NCBI GenBank assembly: GCA_022605405.1
Contig: JABYQQ010000018.1
Location: 434,001-498,000, forward strand
DNA length: 64,000 nucleotides
Source of the DNA: Earliella scabrosa
Taxonomy: Eukaryota; Basidiomycota; Agaricomycetes; Polyporales; Polyporaceae
Direction of reading: 5' to 3'
In this document: piece after piece, positions 47,712 to 58,594 of the stretch
Numbering within the stretch: the first letter of the stretch is position 1
Layout: each line of letters begins with the position of its first letter
Notes under the pieces: model-generated
The model's database searches: none
What the model was told of the DNA's origin: nothing
The model's input: the letters and a program-made list of their open reading frames with translations, nothing else
Made by a program: the position numbers and the translations under genes

Positions 47712-48157
47712 CTACTCATACAGCGCAAGGTACGTGGTCCCTCGCGAACCCTTTGGCCTCAAGCTCTCGTCCGTCCCGCTCGCGCTCGACGTACCGCGTG
47801 CTCTTGGCCCACTGCACGACCTTTGCAAGCAGCACGATGTGCTTCTCGTGGTACCACCCATTGAGGTCCTTCTCCTTGTCCGCCGGGACTTCCATGAGCA
47901 CCGCGACGACGTACGGTCTGGAGTTGCGCGCGTCGTACCCGTCGCGCGGGCATGGACACGTCGTGCGGCGATCGAGGGGAGCCGCTTGATCATGTCCTTC
48001 TCGCGCTCGCTGCGGGTGTCTGCGAGAGTCAAGTACCAGGGGGTGGTGGTTCGCAGTCTGCGCTTGTGGTGCATGGGTGCCCAGGTGGGCAAGAGGGACG
48101 CACAATCAAATTCGTCGAAGTGACGGTCCTAGTGAGCACGAGGTTGTTCTCAGACAT
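47712..48157 (-). pseudogene. Decayed dimeric alpha/beta-barrel (EthD-like) protein gene
   Basis: It starts MSENNLVLTRTVTS (ATG at 48157). The next conserved piece, RHFDEFDC, is in another frame; SEREKDMIKRLPSIAARRV continues in that frame; then YVVAVLMEVPADKEKDLNG and WYHEKHIVLLAKV return to a different frame; the closing TTYLALYE is shifted again. The order and spacing resemble EthD-like two-domain proteins of agaricomycetes (HFDEFDxWY, SEREKDxI, VPADKExDxNxWYxEEH, YLALHE), recalled from family knowledge. At least two frameshifts and a shortened first barrel mark it as a relic. Small introns cannot explain the shifts at every point. Confidence 0.5.
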
Positions 48158-49439
48158 GGCGGCCATCGCGTCTTGAATCTCGCGCCGCGAAGGCGCACGA
48201 GGGGGGAGGCGAGAGGTAGAATGATGAAGCCATGGCAGGCGTTGGACGCCAGCTGCGAGATGGATGGTGGAGTGCGTCCAGCATGGGTCTCTGTGTATGT
48301 AATTGCCAGTTATGTAATCTACCAAGATCGGGCAGGGATCAGCGGAGTTTGAGGCCAGGCCGCAGGAGTTGATGACGGAGCTTCAATGTCCATTACTTCC
48401 ATCACCCAACAGGCTGAGGACGAGCCTAATCCAGTACGCCCACGGCGGCCCACCGGCCGTATCCCCTTCGCTGCAGGCGACCCACCGTCAGCACAAGTCG
48501 AGTCCATCAGCTGCTAGCGGCATCACCAATGACGACTTGTGCTCAAGCTTCAAGACTCTCGCTCAGGCCTCCTTTCCCCTCCGCATCTGGAGGTGCCACA
48601 CGTAATCTAATGGAATTGCTGAGGGACTGCGAGGTCATCTACGGTGCGTCTCTCTCGTTTCCCCTCCCATCTTTGCCCGATGCACTCCCTCTCTGTAGTC
48701 TGTACGTTTAGCCCCTGTTCCCGCGTTTACCACTTGTTGAGGCCCCAGGGTCGACGTCGTCCCGTTCCCATCTGTCCGCGCCGAGCGAGAGTCCAGGTGA
48801 GTCTCCGCCGGCTCTTACTGTCCATGCATGCTGTCGACCTTCCCTAGTCCCTGCCGGCATATCTCAACATGCAGATGCCGTCCGCTCCAAGTCTACGCGC
48901 CTGTCTCTCTCGTCAACTCGCGCCGACGGCTGCTCATCTCGCTCGACACGATTGCCGCGCTGGCGCATCTGGTCACCGCACGGAGACCGGACATGGCGAG
49001 CGCCTGCCGCATTGCAGGTACGTCTCTATACTCATAGGCCTGCTTCAGCGTGCGTCACACACACCCGTTGGCATCTCTCAGCTACCGTTACGCCCCGCCG
49101 CCACCGTCACTCGATTGCGTCAACTGCGCTTGTGCGAGCCGTCGCGTCGCAAGGATTCCCACCCGCTCGCAGCGTTCCGGCATCGAGTTCTGCAGATCTG
49201 AGTCTCGCACAGCGAACAGCACAACTCTACCGACGCGAAACGAGCAGGAATCTCCGTCGCATCTCCCGAACATCCGAACATTCACTGACAGGCATGGGGA
49301 CGACACGCAGCCGACCTTCTCGGCATTCCTCGCCGCACCTCTCGCGCTGTCTGCGGCAGCTCTGCAGTCCCCAATCGCTACGTGGGAACTTGGCGAAGAC
49401 ACCGACGCACTCCAACTCGTGTGGATCAGAAGAAGCAAG
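48158..49439. other. 1.3 kb without a supported gene
   Basis: Short frames only; one plus-strand piece (NSRRRLLISLDTIAALAHLV near 48.9 kb) looks protein-like but is isolated. Confidence 0.3.
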
Positions 49440-49617
49440 CATCCACTCACCGATGTGACCAGGTCGCCAAGCGGAAGACGGAGCGCTGCAACTCCCATCA
49501 CGATGACGAGGGACAATGTCGAATGGGGAGGACAGCACTGTGGGAGATCAAACGTTTGATATCGTCACCCTCAATCTGGGCGAGACCCATCCTTGCGCAG
49601 TGGACATATGGTCGCCA
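49440..49617 (-). repeat. Diverged duplicated segment, copy 2
   Basis: Partner of 46021-46200, same orientation, 3.4 kb away. Here the reading piece LAQIEGDDIKRLISH is open and the donor ATCG/GTGAGT is kept, so it may be the better preserved copy of an exon. Confidence 0.75.
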
Positions 49618-49980
49618 TTGAAATGTTTCTTGATTGGTGGGATTGCCATTGAATGCGAGATAAGGATCAGCACTTGTCGATAGGGTCAGGAGGGTCCTTA
49701 TATATATTATGCGGCGGATCACTGCCTTCTGACTCTCCAATCATGAACAGGTGAATCCTTCTCGTGCTTCGATGCAAGCGTTCACTCAGCACCATTTTCA
49801 GCATTTTGCATTTTTCTGCCCAAGCTGGCCTCTTCGTCGAGCCGGTCGCGCGACGTGCGCACGACCCCGTTGATACCGTCGAGGTCACTGCATGGAAACC
49901 AGTACAACTAGCTATCATCGAGTTGGAGACATGTAGGAGGTGTAGGTCTCTTGCATCCGGTTGTTACTACCCATACGCTG
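49618..49980. other. No gene seen
   Basis: Contains an AT-rich patch with TATATATATTA near 49698-49710. No coding signal. Confidence 0.35.
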
Positions 49981-50482
49981 ATGCCGAGTACAGTCATTAT
50001 CCTCGCATACGAGGATCAGCGTGCAGACATGGGATCAAGCTCGAGTCTTGGACCGCCCAACGCCAATCCCGTATCGACACCGGCTCCGTCCATGGCCGGA
50101 GGAAGGAACGCGGTGCTATTGGAGTGGTTCTCAGAGGATTGGCCGATTCAGGCTTACGATGAGGTCCGTCCAGCAGATTCGCTCGCTCGTTCTGCGTTGG
50201 AATGACAGTCCTTCACCCCGTCGATAGCGCTACGGTCTCGTACATTGGCACGGGGCTCGAGGACTCGGCGATTACAAGTTACACTTCAGCGACGACAAGA
50301 ATTCATCTAATTTCTTGCGTACCTTTCTGGAGGGTCGAAGGAGAGAAGCCGATATGACGCTGTCCGACTTGCGAACATTACGCTCGATGGAGAGAGCCAT
50401 CCTGGCTGCCATCTCCCGGCCTGATGTACCGCTTGCAGGACCGGCGGCGGAGGACGCGGCACATGAACACATGAACACCTAG
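49981..50482 (+). CDS. Small two-exon orphan protein
   Basis: Not recognised. Exon 1 (49981-50163) starts MPSTVIILAYEDQRADMGSS and ends EWFSEDWPIQAYDE. A 64-nt intron (GTCCGT..GATAG, 50164-50227) joins in phase 0 to RYGLVHWHGARGLGDYKLHF. Exon 2 continues NFLRTFLEGRRREADMTLSD and AAEDAAHEHMNT to a stop at 50482. About 145 residues, soluble, with a charged C-terminal half. Composition and clean splice phase support a real gene. An alternative start is the ATG at 50029. Confidence 0.55.
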
Positions 50483-50514
50483 ACCTTTCACATTCCGCGC
50501 TATGTACGTGCAGA

Positions 50515-50880
50515 TCACACTACGTAGCTTTCGTGTATGCCGTTCAACGCTTCGGAAGTCGGGACCCCGGTCGAAATTATGCAATATATACACTTATTCA
50601 ATGCAGCTGCGCGACCTAGCACGTAAAGATCGTAAAAGGGTAGTACCATTTCACGGCGTCTGCTCCCAGGTCTCTTCGTCTCTTCATACGAGTAGCACCG
50701 TGCATCGTCGACCCTTCGGTGATGCCCCCGCAAGAGGCGCGAGCCTGTGTAGGTCCAGTCGATCGCTTCCTGCACACGATACGAAACAGACGAGCACGGC
50801 GTTGTGCTATCGGCAAGGACTACCTCCTTCGCGTCTGGAAGCTCGAATCGTTGCGACCCCGCGCCACGAGTACCGAATAG
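50515..50880 (-). CDS. 3' exons of an unresolved orphan gene (partial model)
   Basis: The last exon (50515-50769) encodes EAIDWTYTGSRLLRGHHRRV, RPGSRRREMVLPFYDLYVLG and ends LNGIHESYVV. A 54-nt intron (50770-50823, GTAGTC..GTGCAG) joins it in phase to FGTRGAGSQRFELPDAKE. Further upstream a piece SRFVYTYVDAEAIEGQ near 50.95 kb looks like another exon of the same gene. The 5' end was not found. No domain recognised. It is convergent with the small gene ending at 50482, only 32 bp away. Confidence 0.4.
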   Translation of the reverse strand, partial: LFGTRGAGSQRFELPDAKEVVLADSTTPCSSVSYRVQEAIDWTYTGSRLLRGHHRRVDDARCYSYEETKRPGSRRREMVLPFYDLYVLGRAAALNKCIYCIISTGVPTSEALNGIHESYVV

Positions 50881-51099
50881 AGGGAGAGGAGGGATGTTGA
50901 GTCAGAGACAGCAACATGGAGCTTGGGGGCGCACCTTGTCCTTCGATCGCTTCTGCGTCTACGTACGTGTACACAAACCGGCTCTCGTACCAGCTCGCTC
51001 ACTCCAGGTGGTGCAGCAGCCCGCACGGGAAGTGTCCATCTCGTCTGTAATATTCCCTTGGAGTACCGGTCCGCAGGCGAGAGCGCATTTTCCGTCATG

Positions 51100-52717
51100 C
51101 TGCGCGTAAAAGTCAGCCGCAGAGAAAAGGGATGCGAGGTGCGAAGATGGACAACCGACAATCAGACCATCATATTGATGTACGCACTGTCGGGTTGTCA
51201 TTCTACAGGAGCGACATGGCGCCATTGAGCCCGATGCCAATCAACTTCCCCGTTGTCTCGCAGTGAAGAGAGCACAGGTACGCTGCAGACGCGACTGCAA
51301 GAATTGCACATCCAAACAGACCAAGCGAAAGGATGGCAGCATCCCATCCCGCGTGAACGGGTGTTGGAAATCCCCAACAAGGGGAGGGAAGGTCATCGGT
51401 GCGAGACTGGTGGTAGGGATGTTGCGGGCGCACGATGGTAGGGGGAAAGGAGCGTCGGGGTAGGGGAGCACAGACAGCGCAAATAACATGGAACAGAGAC
51501 AGGCCAAGGTCAGCTGGGGTGTCTCGAGGAGAAGAGTAGCGCAAAGAGAAGACGTACATCTACCAGTCAGTCGACTAATTGTCCCTAGGCAAGTGCACAC
51601 GGCCACTTGCCGGACTTGTCGACTGGAGGCAAGTATGACACGCGAGTGGCTAAAGCAGGGTCCGTTGTGAACAAACCTGACACGCGGTTTGGCAGGTAAG
51701 GAGGTAAGGTGAAGTGATAGGGTACGGACACGCACCGGACGGTCTCCGAACCATAATCATGCAGGCGCCCCTCCGCGCAGTCTTGCACTTGCGGTGCGCG
51801 AATAGCGAGCCCAACGTAAGCACTTGCATCAGCTGGAGCTTGATGCGGGGATCGGGAGCAACTCACATGTTAGCTGTATACGTCCTATCCAACATGAGTT
51901 GAAGTACTCTTCCTTGCACTCGAGCTCACAGAACCTCTAGCTGTCGGGCGCCGTCGACCGCAATGTGCTGGCATATACTTGACGGCTGATGAGAAAGTGT
52001 TCGGTCGCTTTGCGGAAGTGAAGCTGAAGGCTGACCGGTGTCAGTTTTCTCGTCAGCATCCTACTGCCCGAATCGCAGTTGGTTCGGGCAAGCAGTCATG
52101 CAAACCACGATGGTCCGGGGAAGGTGGACCGACCGTGCCCTACAGAGTGCTTGTGGTAAGCATAACAATTACTCACCTTGCGCCTTCCGATACGTCCTTC
52201 CGCGAGGTGCCAACGCTAGTAGTAGTAAAGCAAGTAAATAGAGTTCGAGTTCGAGTTCGAGTTCGCGCGTTGTCGTGCCAGACGGCACGCGCCTTTGCCA
52301 CGTGGCGCCGCGCGCGGCTCGTAACTCAAACTTCGAGCCCGCTTGAGTCTGGACTTGCTCTTGCGTCGACCTCCCCCCACTCACTGCCTTCATTGCGCGC
52401 GGTTTCCCATCCGACATTGTCCCAGAAAAGTGACTTCGCACAAGGTCAGACTTGTTGTATCGATCCCGTCCGTCCGCACTATACCCTTTCCGGCTCTACT
52501 AATTACATTCGTCTTCGGCCGGTGCTCTAGTAGATGCGCCTGTTATCAAAGTAGAAGTAGAACCCATGCGAGGAGGAGCACTCAACAGATCACGCGGCGC
52601 CAGCCGCGTCCTGACCCGCGTGCTCGCCCGCGTGCCCTCAGGCCTTTGTTCCTCCCTCCACTTATACCGCAACTCCGCTGGACCCGGGCAAAGTCGCTCC
52701 CCTCCCGACCTCACACC
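51100..52717. other. 1.6 kb unresolved
   Basis: A minus-strand frame at 51203-51559 contains a membrane-span-like run (LSLGLFGCAILAVASAAYL) near its end and could belong to the gene to its left or be separate. The plus-strand frames show nothing. Region 51.9-52.7 kb should hold the promoter of the gene at 52718. Confidence 0.3.
52241..52268 (+). repeat. GAGTTC hexanucleotide microsatellite
   Basis: About four and a half copies of GAGTTC in tandem, in a non-coding stretch. Confidence 0.85.
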
Positions 52718-53327
52718 ATGTCCGCACTTCATAAGTGAGTACCGCTCGCCCTTGGTTCGTTATCTCACACTGGTTCAGGCTGCCCGTTATTCTCCACAAT
52801 GATCGCGGTGTAACATGCAAGACTCTTATCTGCGGGGGCCAAGCGGTGTCCGACCATGGGCGGGATGTGCATCTCCTCGTGGTGGAATACGGTGTTGGAC
52901 TTTGTAAGTACTCCGCTGTGCCTCGTTTACCTCCGGCTTATGGGCCTCAGATGCCTTCTTGGTGTGTGCGCTCGCCGCGCCCGACGCCTGCGATGACCCA
53001 CCTGTCGTCTTGTGGAAGACTTTGATCCCCGACAAACGCGTTGTTTTCTCTATCAAACATGTTCGTATTATCCCCCGCCGGGATGTGACGAATATACTTA
53101 CTTCTTCACAGGCACACTACGTTATATTTGTCGCGCAGGAGGACAATCAGTATTCCCTCGAGTTCCATCGCTCCCTTGATTTCTGGCTAGTCGTGCGCAA
53201 CATCTCCCAGGCTCAGTGCGCATGCGACAGTCACGAAAAGCAGGTCGACCGGCTCCTCGATGATGCCTTGAACGAAGTTTGTAAGGTCGCTGCTCGCGAT
53301 CGGGCGTCAGCCTTGTCCCTCGACTAG
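52718..53327 (+). CDS. Small four-exon orphan protein
   Basis: Not recognised. Exon 1 (52718-52734) is only 17 nt (MSALH), exon 2 (52779-52903) gives KLPVILHNDRGVTCKTLICG and DVHLLVVEYGVGL, exon 3 (52951-53060) gives AFLVCALAAPDACDDPPVVL and RVVFSIKH, and exon 4 (53112-53327) gives AHYVIFVAQEDNQYSLEFHR, HEKQVDRLLDDALNEVCKV and a stop. All joins keep phase with GT..AG ends. About 155 residues with alternating hydrophobic strands, like a small soluble domain. No signal peptide. Convergent with the tail-anchored gene at 53441. Confidence 0.65.
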
Positions 53328-53440
53328 GCTTAGACCGTAGCATGCAGTGTCCGTGTTGTAGACTGTGCTTGCATTTGCTCTGACAATGAATGAAGTGCCC
53401 GCAGCTTGTATGACGTGGTCCATTCCTGGCTCTTTGACCG

Positions 53441-54180
53441 CTACAACACTCTGTATAGGGATATGCCCATAATCACCATCACGACAGCCACCAGTGCCCA
53501 TCCCGCGACTGAGGGCCCATCTTCGGGATCCTTGGCTCGGAGCAATGGTTGTCGAACCACCGCAGCCAGCCGCTTACTTGAGCGCAGCTCCTCCGGAAGA
53601 CTGACGAATATGACATCCCGCGGCATCTGAGCTTGCGGGTGAGTCATACTCCGCCATTGGATCATCGGCGTACGTACCTCTTCCCCATGTCCAGCGTCGA
53701 CAATCATCCATTCCCCCGTAACAGCGTCGTCTCTCATGTACCCTACAATACCGAGGTACTTCAAGTTAGTAGATCTTTTCACACACTTCCATAGGCCGAA
53801 CACTCACAACGCAGGGCTTCGCCTAATAGTGCAAGTACTTTGCTCTCACTCAATAGAAGTTGCGCCTCAAAAGTACTGTTTCCGGTGGGGGTCACCTAGA
53901 TCGTGGATGTAGTGCGAGTCAGCGCATCACAAGCAGCTGAAGTCATACTACATGCGCTTACCAGTGCCAGGGCGACATTCCCGCTTACGCTTTCAAGGTG
54001 TTCGTCTTCGATACTCACGAATCCGGGAATGCCTTCCAGTGGCTGGCCAGCCATTTCATGATATGTGAGCTGGATTATCCACAGTTGTCATCTATCTCTT
54101 GGGAGACGCAAGAGGGAGATCGTACTGTAGCTTGAATGCGTCGTCCCCTGGGAGCTGACACGACAGGAATCGTTGACATC
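53441..54180 (-). CDS. Orphan protein with C-terminal membrane anchor (5' end open)
   Basis: Not recognised. Exon pieces in order: LPGDDAFKLQ, then LTYHEMAGQPLEGIPGFVSI and EDEHLESVSGNVALAL, then VTPTGNSTFEAQLLLSESKV, then FGLWKCVKRSTNLKYLGIVG, GEWMIVDAGHGEE, and finally GWALVAVVMVIMGISLYRVL, a single span right before the stop. This is a tail-anchor layout: soluble N-terminal part facing the cytosol. Introns of 50-60 nt are visible at about 53904-53967 and 54068-54127. The start was not fixed. Confidence 0.55.
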
Positions 54181-54558
54181 TCTGCTAGAGTAGAGGATGG
54201 GGATCAGCGCGAGAGGTGCTCGGTGGCTCTCTTCAAGATAGGAACGTTCACTTCGTGCGGGGGACAAGGGGCACACATGTCATCCACGCCGATGTCGCTC
54301 CGACTCCGATCCCACTGGCACCCATCCTTTTACCATGCATTGATCCAAGGTGTTCACGGATGATCGGTTGTTGCTGCCAGGCGCGTGAGCTGTTCCTTTC
54401 CTGTGAGGCTAGCTCAACACGGAGGCGGGGGCTTGGCGCTGTTATAATCTGGTACGCGAGACGGCTGTTCGTGAATCGTCCGCTCTGCGACTAATTTCGC
54501 CCGCTTATATCGGTCGTCATCTCTGCGCACGTGTCCCGCAGGGCTATAGGACTTCCGC

Positions 54559-55037
54559 GTGGCATCCACAAAGCGCGTGCGCGACCTCTTGCTGCCGCGC
54601 GCCCCTCTTCCGCCCACGTCGCGACACCGCCCAGACGCAGAACGCCGGTCTGGGCTGTCGGCCGTTTCCATCTCGGGCATTCTGCTGTCGTTGATCCCTA
54701 TTTCCGCTTCGGGCCGGGTTACTGACCCGATTGGGCCTCAGATCCCTCAGGACGGGCGTCACGATGGGCAATGGACACCGCAAGCGTGGTGCCGTTTTCT
54801 ACGGTCGTGCGTCGTGCCCAGGCTGACATTGAGAATCGAGTCTTCGCTATCACACTTGCCGTAGGGCCTGACAGGCCCCAAATCGTGTGGAGTAGGCGAA
54901 CCTACTGTGCGATCATGGGGCGCGGCCATGTCGACGTTGATGATAGTCTGCTCCCTCTTGTCGCGACGGCGGAGAGATTTCCAGGGAGATGGCAGGGAGC
55001 GAACCCGGGCGCGAGAATCGCAGTGCATTTCCTCTAG
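54559..55037 (+). CDS. Weak candidate coding region
   Basis: Two overlapping frames look protein-like: SISGILLSLIPISASGRVTD in one and RVFAITLAVGPDRPQIVWSR in the next, continuing LLPLVATAERFPGRWQG. They can only be joined by an intron or a frameshift near 54790-54815 that I cannot place with confidence. May be a small gene or a broken one. Confidence 0.25.
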
Positions 55038-55122
55038 ATTACATGCCAGCTTCGTCTGTCATAACATGACCCGTACGGTACACGCACAGTTTCGGTGAGT
55101 AGCCCGAACACTATCACCTATC

Positions 55123-56904
55123 CTACTGTCTGACTATGACTACCACAGCGAGTGTTTGCGTCAGACGATCTATGTCCCGCTGGAGACCTGTGCGAATGCC
55201 CCGTTCGCCCTTGAGATGGATTAGTTACATTGATGGCCACAATGCAGACATGCTCACCCGTGACATGGAGACGATGGCGTGGTTGATCTCTTCGTAGTAA
55301 GTATGCGCCTGGCGTAGACTTGCGATAGTCACGCTGGTGTTGGGATCAGGCCCCGGCAGCGTGCGCAGTGTCGTCTTGGCTGTCCCGAGATATGTCTAGA
55401 GCAAATCAGACACCGATCCTCGCGGTAATCAGATGCGCTCACCTTGAGCTCAGCAAGCGCCTTGCCCTGGCTATCTTCTTGCGCCCTAATTGATTGGGTG
55501 GCTGCCGTGTATTCGGCGAGTTTGCTGTTGAAGTAGTCCCGCGGAAGGTATCCTCGTCTAACAAGCAGGCTGCTTACTTCACTGTACACGGCCTCCGCCT
55601 TCTGAGTCAGTGTCACACGTGCTTCGAGAGTCTGGCGGAGCGAGAGAAGGAGAGGGAGTATGCGGACAACGATTGCTCGCGGAGAGGCAGGCACATTGAG
55701 GGGATCGACGTAAATTGAGACAACGTGCTTCGCAGATCAGTGAGACAACGCTAGTACCCGGAGTCGTGCAGGGAAACGTACAGGTGGTCGATTCAACAGC
55801 CGGGACAAAGGCTCGTAGATCTTGATGCGCCCGCTAGCGTCGTCCATCTTGTCCTTGTAGAATTTCATGGCGCTGACGTGAGCTTCAAGAACTCCTCTAT
55901 ACGCAGCTTTGTCGGTCTCAGATAGTCTGTGCATATTGCGTTGATATAATATACGTAACTATCAAGTGTTAACGCCAGACGATATGAAGTGGGGGAGAAC
56001 ATACTTCGGCGAACAGAGAACGAAGCTCGTCATATACCCCCGTACGCGTCGCAAGGCGTGCAGCAAGGCGCTCATATCCATCGGTATGACGGATTCTCCA
56101 TGCAGCCCTCAGGATCTCCCATTTTGCGAGATAACGATATTCACGATTAAGCTTTGTCACAACGTCCCGAGCAGAGTTGCGCCAGGCACTAGGGTCAGCG
56201 CTGAAGCCCGCTTCGTGAGCAGTGCTGTAATCGGGACAAGTTAGCACGACAACTAAGACGAACGCGACCAGCCGTCCAGACAATGGACACGCCACTTACC
56301 TGAAGACCTCGTAATCGAGTTTGGAGACCAGCTGCTCCAGGGACTCGCGTTCCGCGTTGAGCAGCAAGAACGCCTCTGGGCTCACGATGAACGGGGAGAT
56401 ATTCATGTTCGATGGGGGACCAGGGTTTCGCGGTGACCTGAGAGCAAGTGGAGAACACTGTCGCAAGGATGAAAGAGTGGCGAGTATGAAAGAGACGCAC
56501 TTTGCCTCGTGCCCACTAATCACTCCTTTCTTTGTTACCAGATGCGCCGGATTTACTGTCCCATATCCTGGATTAGCACCCTGCACCTCCACGGTGTCTA
56601 AGAGAATACTGAGCCTAGGTGGAACGCCCTTCATTCCAATATGATACGCCGTCTCCGAACCTCGTTGTAGTGTCTCTAGATCGAGATCCGGGCTCGCAGG
56701 AGTTATGTGGTCCGGGGGAACATGAGCTATCTTGAGATGATCCGAAACAGCGGATCCACGTTCGATGGACGCGCATGTGGCTCGAAAAGGCAGCCACCGA
56801 CGTCCGGCCGGAAGCATTTTAGCGCGTACTGTGCTCGCCGAGGGCCGAGGCTGTCCGGTCTGATGAACAGAGGCCGCGAGCAATAATAAATACAGCCAAT
56901 GCAT
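55123..56904 (-). CDS. Secreted or membrane orphan protein with helical body
   Basis: Not recognised. It starts MHWLYLLLLAASVHQTGQ, a signal peptide. Exon 1 reads on to VSPEAFLLLNAERESLEQLV; inside it a 63-nt stop-free segment near 56438-56500 with GTGCGTC..CTCTCAG ends is probably an intron. Exon 2 gives AWRNSARDVVTKLNREYRYL and ATRTGVYDELRSLFAE. Exon 3 gives HRLSETDKAAYRGVLEAHVS and SRLLNRPP. Exon 4 gives ILPLLLSLRQTLEARVTLTQ and LAEYTAATQSIRAQEDSQGK. Later exons give TYLGTAKTTLRTLPGPDP and IDRLTQTLAVVVIVRQ before a stop at 55123. All joins keep phase. About 480 residues, mostly long amphipathic helices. An extracellular or lumenal helical protein is inferred. Confidence 0.65.
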
Positions 56905-56975
56905 TATGTCGCAGGATAATAATTACATGTGTACACGAGAGAGTTGATAGGACGGCGCTTTTTGGAAAGGAACAA

Positions 56976-58029
56976 TCAGAACAGGTGATCGAGGATGATC
57001 ATGACACTCTGGTAGAGCACGGCATACAGAAACGCTACCACAACTCGAGCAGCATAGCCGACAACACGAACTGCACCGTCCACAACGCCTATGACGCACA
57101 ATACACCGATAACCAGGATGACCATGGTGACGGTGGAACCACCTCGCCAGCGAGGGACATGAGTGCGCGACGTCGTGTCTGGATGAGCGGTTAGGACTAC
57201 GCCTTCCGGAAGAGTACGAGGCCCGTTGAGAGCGCGAGACCCGTTGAGAGCGCGAGACCCGTTGGAAGCGCGAGACTCGTTGGAAGCGCGAGGCCCGTCG
57301 AGAGCGCGAGGCTGCCCTGCAAAAGCACGAGGCTGCCCGTCAGGAGCGCGAGGCCCGACGTCCAGCTGCGCCGCCATGAGACGGATCCTGTCGATCGGCA
57401 ACGCCGGGTGATTCATGACCTGGTCCTGGTGAGAATATGAGTAATGGGGCTGATTAGGAAGTAGCTAGTGTAGCGTACTGGGGTAGCGCCGCAGGTGGCC
57501 CAGGAAATGTACACATGCGGAGGAAGCGCTATTCCTCGATGTTCAAGATATGCTAAGTTCAAGAGCCAGGTCAGAAGAATTATTCACATAAATTGCCACG
57601 AGCTACGCACCGACAGTAGCGGCCATGAGAAGGGCTCTGAAGTCTTGTTCGTTGATGACCATCGTGGGCGTTACAATGTTGTCAAGGTGGTGTGCGGGAT
57701 CCACCTACGTGATGTCAGTGAACAACGGGTAGGAGGAAAGTACCCTGAGTGCTCACCAGGAAAACTTGGACCTGTGCGGCGACCGCCGCATCGAAGAAGT
57801 TGAAAATCGGGTCGCGGGGATAGGCATCAGAAACTGAAGCACAAATGTCAATTGCAGTTGCGAACGCGAGATCCGGCAACGTACGGTGGGAAGGAAGCTC
57901 TTCAAGAGCAGTCCGATAGCTTGAAACGGAAGAGAACGAGCCGTTGCTTGAGGGGATGTCCAGCGTAGAGAGCGTGGGGGTAGGACTAGGAGGCGCGGAG
58001 TCGTACTCGTAGTCGACAGGAACGTTCAT
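56976..58029 (-). CDS. Orphan membrane protein with repeated linker and C-terminal spans
   Basis: Not recognised. The start at 58029 (MNVPVDYEYDSAPPSPTPTL) is preferred over the in-frame ATG at 58080, because TATAAA lies at 58084-58079, too close for 58080 to be in the transcript. Exon 1 runs to ELPSH; a probable 51-nt intron (stop-free) joins to SDAYPRDPIFNFFDAAVAAQ. Next come VDPAHHLDNIVTPTMVINEQ and YLEHRGIALPPHVYISWATC. The last exon begins DQVMNHPALPIDRIRLMAAQ, passes through a repeat linker, and ends with two hydrophobic runs, VTMVILVIGVLCVIGVVDG and VVVAFLYAVLYQSVMIIL. About 290 residues. A membrane-anchored protein with a soluble N-terminal domain is inferred. Confidence 0.65.
57216..57340 (-). 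repeat. Minisatellite coding an Arg-Ala-(Leu/Ser)-Asn/Asp-Gly linker
   Basis: An 18-nt unit (GGGTCTCGCGCTCTCAAC and variants) is repeated about six times within the last exon of the gene at 56976-58029. It codes units such as GSRALN, GPRALD and ESRASN. The length is a multiple of three, so copy number can change without breaking the protein. Confidence 0.75.
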
Positions 58030-58078
58030 TGTGGGCGGTAGACAGAAGGTAGAGGAGGGCGTCACGGTAGTGGCGACC

Positions 58079-58084
58079 ATTTAT
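58079..58084 (-). promoter_or_regulatory. TATA box upstream of the 56976-58029 gene
   Basis: TATAAA on the minus strand overlaps the in-frame ATG at 58080 and lies 50 nt before the ATG at 58029, so it fits initiation near 58050 and use of the downstream start. Confidence 0.4.
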
Positions 58085-58232
58085 ACACGGCGTCGCTGTT
58101 CGCCTCAAGGAATCCACCCTGCACACGGGAGATGCCCTCGCTCGAACATCACAACACACCAGGTTGGCGAGCATCCAGGGGACTACCGAACTCCGAGGCA
58201 TGCTGTAGAAGCGCGGCAGCAATCAGCGGATG

Positions 58233-58594
58233 TCACACACGCGTCTTGTATGACCTCTTCGGCGAGGTTACCGTGTGGACAACGAGCTGGGAGAACTGAG
58301 AACAAAGACAAAGACACAAATTGGCGTCCGCAAGATGGCGCAAGGGAATTGCCGAATCTGAGCTTAACCGAGATCTACAGATCCACGTCTTATCTAATCT
58401 GGTGTTGACTCGGAGCTCTGTACTGTAAGTTCTGTAACCGTGGTCACTGCGATTAGGAAAGTGCTGTCTGCTTGAACTCACTAGTCAATCATTGGATCAA
58501 CGAACAGGCCGCGCTCCCGGAGCGCTTCTACGCTCTTCTGAACGGTGCCGTGCGACGATTCAGACATGACAAGTTCAGCACCCTGCGGTGCCAT
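58233..58594 (-). CDS. Candidate two-exon small gene
   Basis: The frame MAPQGAELVMSESSHGTVQK continues SVEALRERGLFVDPMID and then reaches a donor GTGAGT. A short intron ending CGCAG joins in phase to YDHGYRTYSTELRVNTRLDK, which stays open to 58233. No domain recognised; the plus strand is also open here, so this could be chance. Confidence 0.3.
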
